Positions 62,134 through 64,000 of a DNA stretch of 64,000 nucleotides are shown here, piece by piece. Every line of letters starts with the position of its first letter. Position 1 is the stretch's first letter. The notes below the pieces were generated by a model, which saw only the letters and a list, made by a program, of their open reading frames with translations, was not told the DNA's origin and searched no databases. This DNA comes from Agarophyton chilense. Lineage: Eukaryota; Rhodophyta; Florideophyceae; Gracilariales; Gracilariaceae. A program made the position numbers and the translations under genes. The DNA is taken from positions 1,674,001 through 1,738,000 of the forward strand of contig JARGXX010000004.1 in NCBI GenBank assembly GCA_030374765.1, written 5' to 3'.

Positions 62134-64000
62134 TTACTCCTTCCTCACATTTGAAAACCAAACGCCAATCCTTAGAACATTGGGAGTTTCGTCGTCCGAC
62201 GACGATAACCATTTCGCAAACACCCGGTCTTGTTCGTGAAACATAGTAGAGTCAGAACGTAAGCTTGCCACTTGTGATTCGTTGAAGAGACTGCAGTCTC
62301 TGTCGCAGAAAAGATCCTGTACCAAACGCGCCCTTTTCATCGGCGATGATCTCCACAGAAACCAGCCAAGTTCCCTGAGAAGAACCAGTCTACAAGTAGG
62401 ACCGAAACCCAGCCCATCCCTGTGTACTTTGAATCCTTTCGCGTAAGACAGACCACACTTGAAACAACCTCCAGATGGTATTGCAAGATCTTTGTCACAC
62501 AAGCGGTACCTGTGATCCTTTGAGTAGCATCTGAAGCATCGGTTCCTTTTCCACCCGCAACTTTGATTACCGTGTTTCACAACTGCTTTGTGTGAAACAT
62601 AGCAAGCAATGCAATCATGTTCAAATTCTCTAATGAGGGACTCGCAAGTCCCTACAACATGACTCATTGAGTCTTCTTCATGAGAAGATGTAAATTGTAG
62701 TGCCCGACTAGAAGCTTCATATGCTTGAGAGAAGGCGTTAGTAGGACCTTCCGCTTCCAAGGCGTGGGGTTTCGGTCTCCATTTCGGCCCAGCAGGGCTG
62801 CAATTCTCCCAACTCTGTCGCTTATCACCGTCATCAAATTTTGGTGCACCATTGCTTCGAGTGTCGCAAATGTCACAATTCTCCGACTCGCTATCCAGCA
62901 AGCACATGCCACTTTGTTCCCCGTCCATGACACCATACATCCAGTTCTTTCGGCACAACAAAGTGTTTTCGAGCCATTTCTGTTCTTCCCTCCACTGCTC
63001 TAGTTTAATATAGTTTTCTTCATTTTGGATCTGCAATGCCTTTCGCTCTAGTTCAGCCTCGAAGGAACGTGCAAGACTACTGGAGTAGACGGTGATACAA
63101 AAAGCGAGCCTTCCATCCCTCCCTGCTCTTCCAGACTCCTGTGCATGGTCCGAAAGTGACGTAGATCCACCTACATGCAAGACTAGTCTCACATTAGGGG
63201 CGTCTATTCCAGCTCCAAACGCACACGTGCACACCATGAGGACCACTGTGCACTGAGATGAATCCGTAGTATCTTTTTCACCTTGACTGTTTTGCTGTCT
63301 CCAAGCTTTGTATATCTGGATCCGTTGAATCTTGTCCATGCCGGCGTGATAGCAAAGAACAGAGACCTTTTTCGAAAGTGGTTTCCTGGGGCTTCCGTTG
63401 TCTAAACCTTGTTCCTCCTCGTATAAGGCTGATAGAATATCACTGAGCTGCTCGGCGTCCTTCCTTCGAGTGACGTAAAGGAGAACCCGGAAAGCAGGCG
63501 AGTTTTGATGAGCATTGGCGTTAAGCCTAACTTGTTGACCTATCTCTTCTAACTTTTCTTCAAGAACGGAGAGAGTCTTCTCGAGGATCTTCTGCTTCGC
63601 ACTTTGAAACCTTCCGCCCTCTGAACGATCTTGCGAACATGGTGAATCGCTTTCGACGTTGATCACGGCAAAACAAAGGTTCTTGCGGACTGTGGGCATG
63701 CTGAGAACAGAAGCTTTACGCATTCCATGCTTTGCGACAAGGGCAGAGCGATCTCGTGGTGGAATAGTCCCAGTTAATAAGATGCGTGGGATGTTTTTCG
63801 GTACTTCAAGTAGTCCGTATCTCAAATCACGCAGACTTTGTCGAAAAGAAGACCAAGATGCAGTGAGATGGGCTTCGTCGATTACAACGCGGGCCAGTCT
63901 TCTCTCCGCCACAAGTTTTTGAACCAACTGCTTGAATCGTTGGTCCCGAACCTGCTCGGGAACGAGCATGTAAACGTCGGCTGGCTCTCCGATGTTTCCA
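62134..64000 (-). CDS. RecQ-family DNA helicase with Cys-rich C-terminus, 5' part outside window
   Basis: The minus-strand frame is open to the window edge (VY immediately precedes MLVPEQ), so the Met at 63969 is internal and the ATP-binding motif I lies outside. Helicase motifs appear in order: II VVIDEAHLTASW, III RILLTGTIP, IV FRVLLYVTRRKDAEQL, V CAFGAGIDAPNVRLVLHVG and VI HAQESGRAGRDGR. The DEAH box and GRAGRDG with GIDxPxVR are RecQ-like. The tail of about 300 residues lacks a clear HRDC domain but has Cys clusters: CDICDTR, CIACYVSHKAVV, CFRCYSKDHRYRLC and CFKCGLSYAKGF. RecQ enzymes unwind DNA 3' to 5' in recombination and repair. Cys-rich RecQ copies also occur in repeated, telomere-linked or mobile families in fungi, so a multicopy element gene is possible. 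No intron is seen in the visible part. Confidence 0.85.
   Translation of the reverse strand, partial: GNIGEPADVYMLVPEQVRDQRFKQLVQKLVAERRLARVVIDEAHLTASWSSFRQSLRDLRYGLLEVPKNIPRILLTGTIPPRDRSALVAKHGMRKASVLSMPTVRKNLCFAVINVESDSPCSQDRSEGGRFQSAKQKILEKTLSVLEEKLEEIGQQVRLNANAHQNSPAFRVLLYVTRRKDAEQLSDILSALYEEEQGLDNGSPRKPLSKKVSVLCYHAGMDKIQRIQIYKAWRQQNSQGEKDTTDSSQCTVVLMVCTCAFGAGIDAPNVRLVLHVGGSTSLSDHAQESGRAGRDGRLAFCITVYSSSLARSFEAELERKALQIQNEENYIKLEQWREEQKWLENTLLCRKNWMYGVMDGEQSGMCLLDSESENCDICDTRSNGAPKFDDGDKRQSWENCSPAGPKWRPKPHALEAEGPTNAFSQAYEASSRALQFTSSHEEDSMSHVVGTCESLIREFEHDCIACYVSHKAVVKHGNQSCGWKRNRCFRCYSKDHRYRLCDKDLAIPSGGCFKCGLSYAKGFKVHRDGLGFGPTCRLVLLRELGWFLWRSSPMKRARLVQDLFCDRDCSLFNESQVASLRSDSTMFHEQDRVFAKWLSSSDDETPNVLRIGVWFSNVRKE

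Noticed and set aside
1-64000. CRISPR arrays, bacterial operons, rRNA genes
   Set aside because: No regularly spaced identical repeats, rRNA-like sequence or operon structure was seen, and introns and element types show that the DNA is eukaryotic.

Overview
The window is eukaryotic nuclear DNA. Short spliceosomal introns interrupt one host gene, and almost all the rest is eukaryotic transposable elements: Ty3/gypsy, Ty1/copia, Tc1/mariner, PIF/Harbinger-like and CACTA-like. Long tracts are gene-poor, decayed and fairly AT-rich, while the young LTR elements and the ORF at 51769-53352 are clearly GC-rich. A plant/bacterial-type bestrophin gene beside chromodomain Ty3/gypsy elements suggests an alga, possibly a red alga. 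That assignment is inference; nothing here identifies the species.

Layout. 1-4492: the 3' part of a Ty3/gypsy-type element with its LTR, a small MITE and a diverged solo LTR. 4500-10930: old sequence holding a broken PIF/Harbinger-like transposase, a broken coiled-coil gene in convergent orientation, a C-terminal RAD50 relic and several degenerate tandem repeats. 10931-22057: element A, an 11.1-kb chromodomain Ty3/gypsy element (888-bp LTRs, 5-bp target duplication GAAAA). It sits at the edge of a broken Tnp2-type (CACTA) transposase relic at 22065-24677. 24680-31942: decayed sequence with a Ty1/copia-like fossil. 31943-43262: element B, an 11.3-kb sister of A (target duplication ACATT). 43413-44958: a Tc1/mariner element with long inverted repeats carrying internal direct repeats. 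45008-50786: a five-exon host gene. 51769-53352: a divergent GC-rich ORF for an unknown membrane protein. 53653-60720: element C, a nearly intact Ty3/gypsy element with two identical 164-bp LTRs and target duplication GTTTC. 60721-62133: gene-free, with a tRNA-like pol III promoter. 62134-64000: the C-terminal part of a RecQ-family helicase running off the window end.

The most interesting locus is the minus-strand gene at 45008-50786. With four GT-AG introns, all of which keep frame, it encodes one polypeptide of 1794 residues made of five consecutive bestrophin-like channel modules. The C-terminal x-P-F/Y-G motif recurs at about residues 332, 674, 1042, 1403 and 1745. Bestrophins normally assemble as pentamers of single-module subunits, so this gene may encode a whole five-fold channel as one covalent chain.

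The second theme is antisense cargo. Each of the three large Ty3/gypsy elements carries a long ORF on the strand opposite gag-pol, between the end of pol and the 3' LTR. In A and B these ORFs (about 610 codons) are homologous to each other and match no family I recognise. In C the ORF is unrelated and has a papain-like Cys/His/Asp arrangement.
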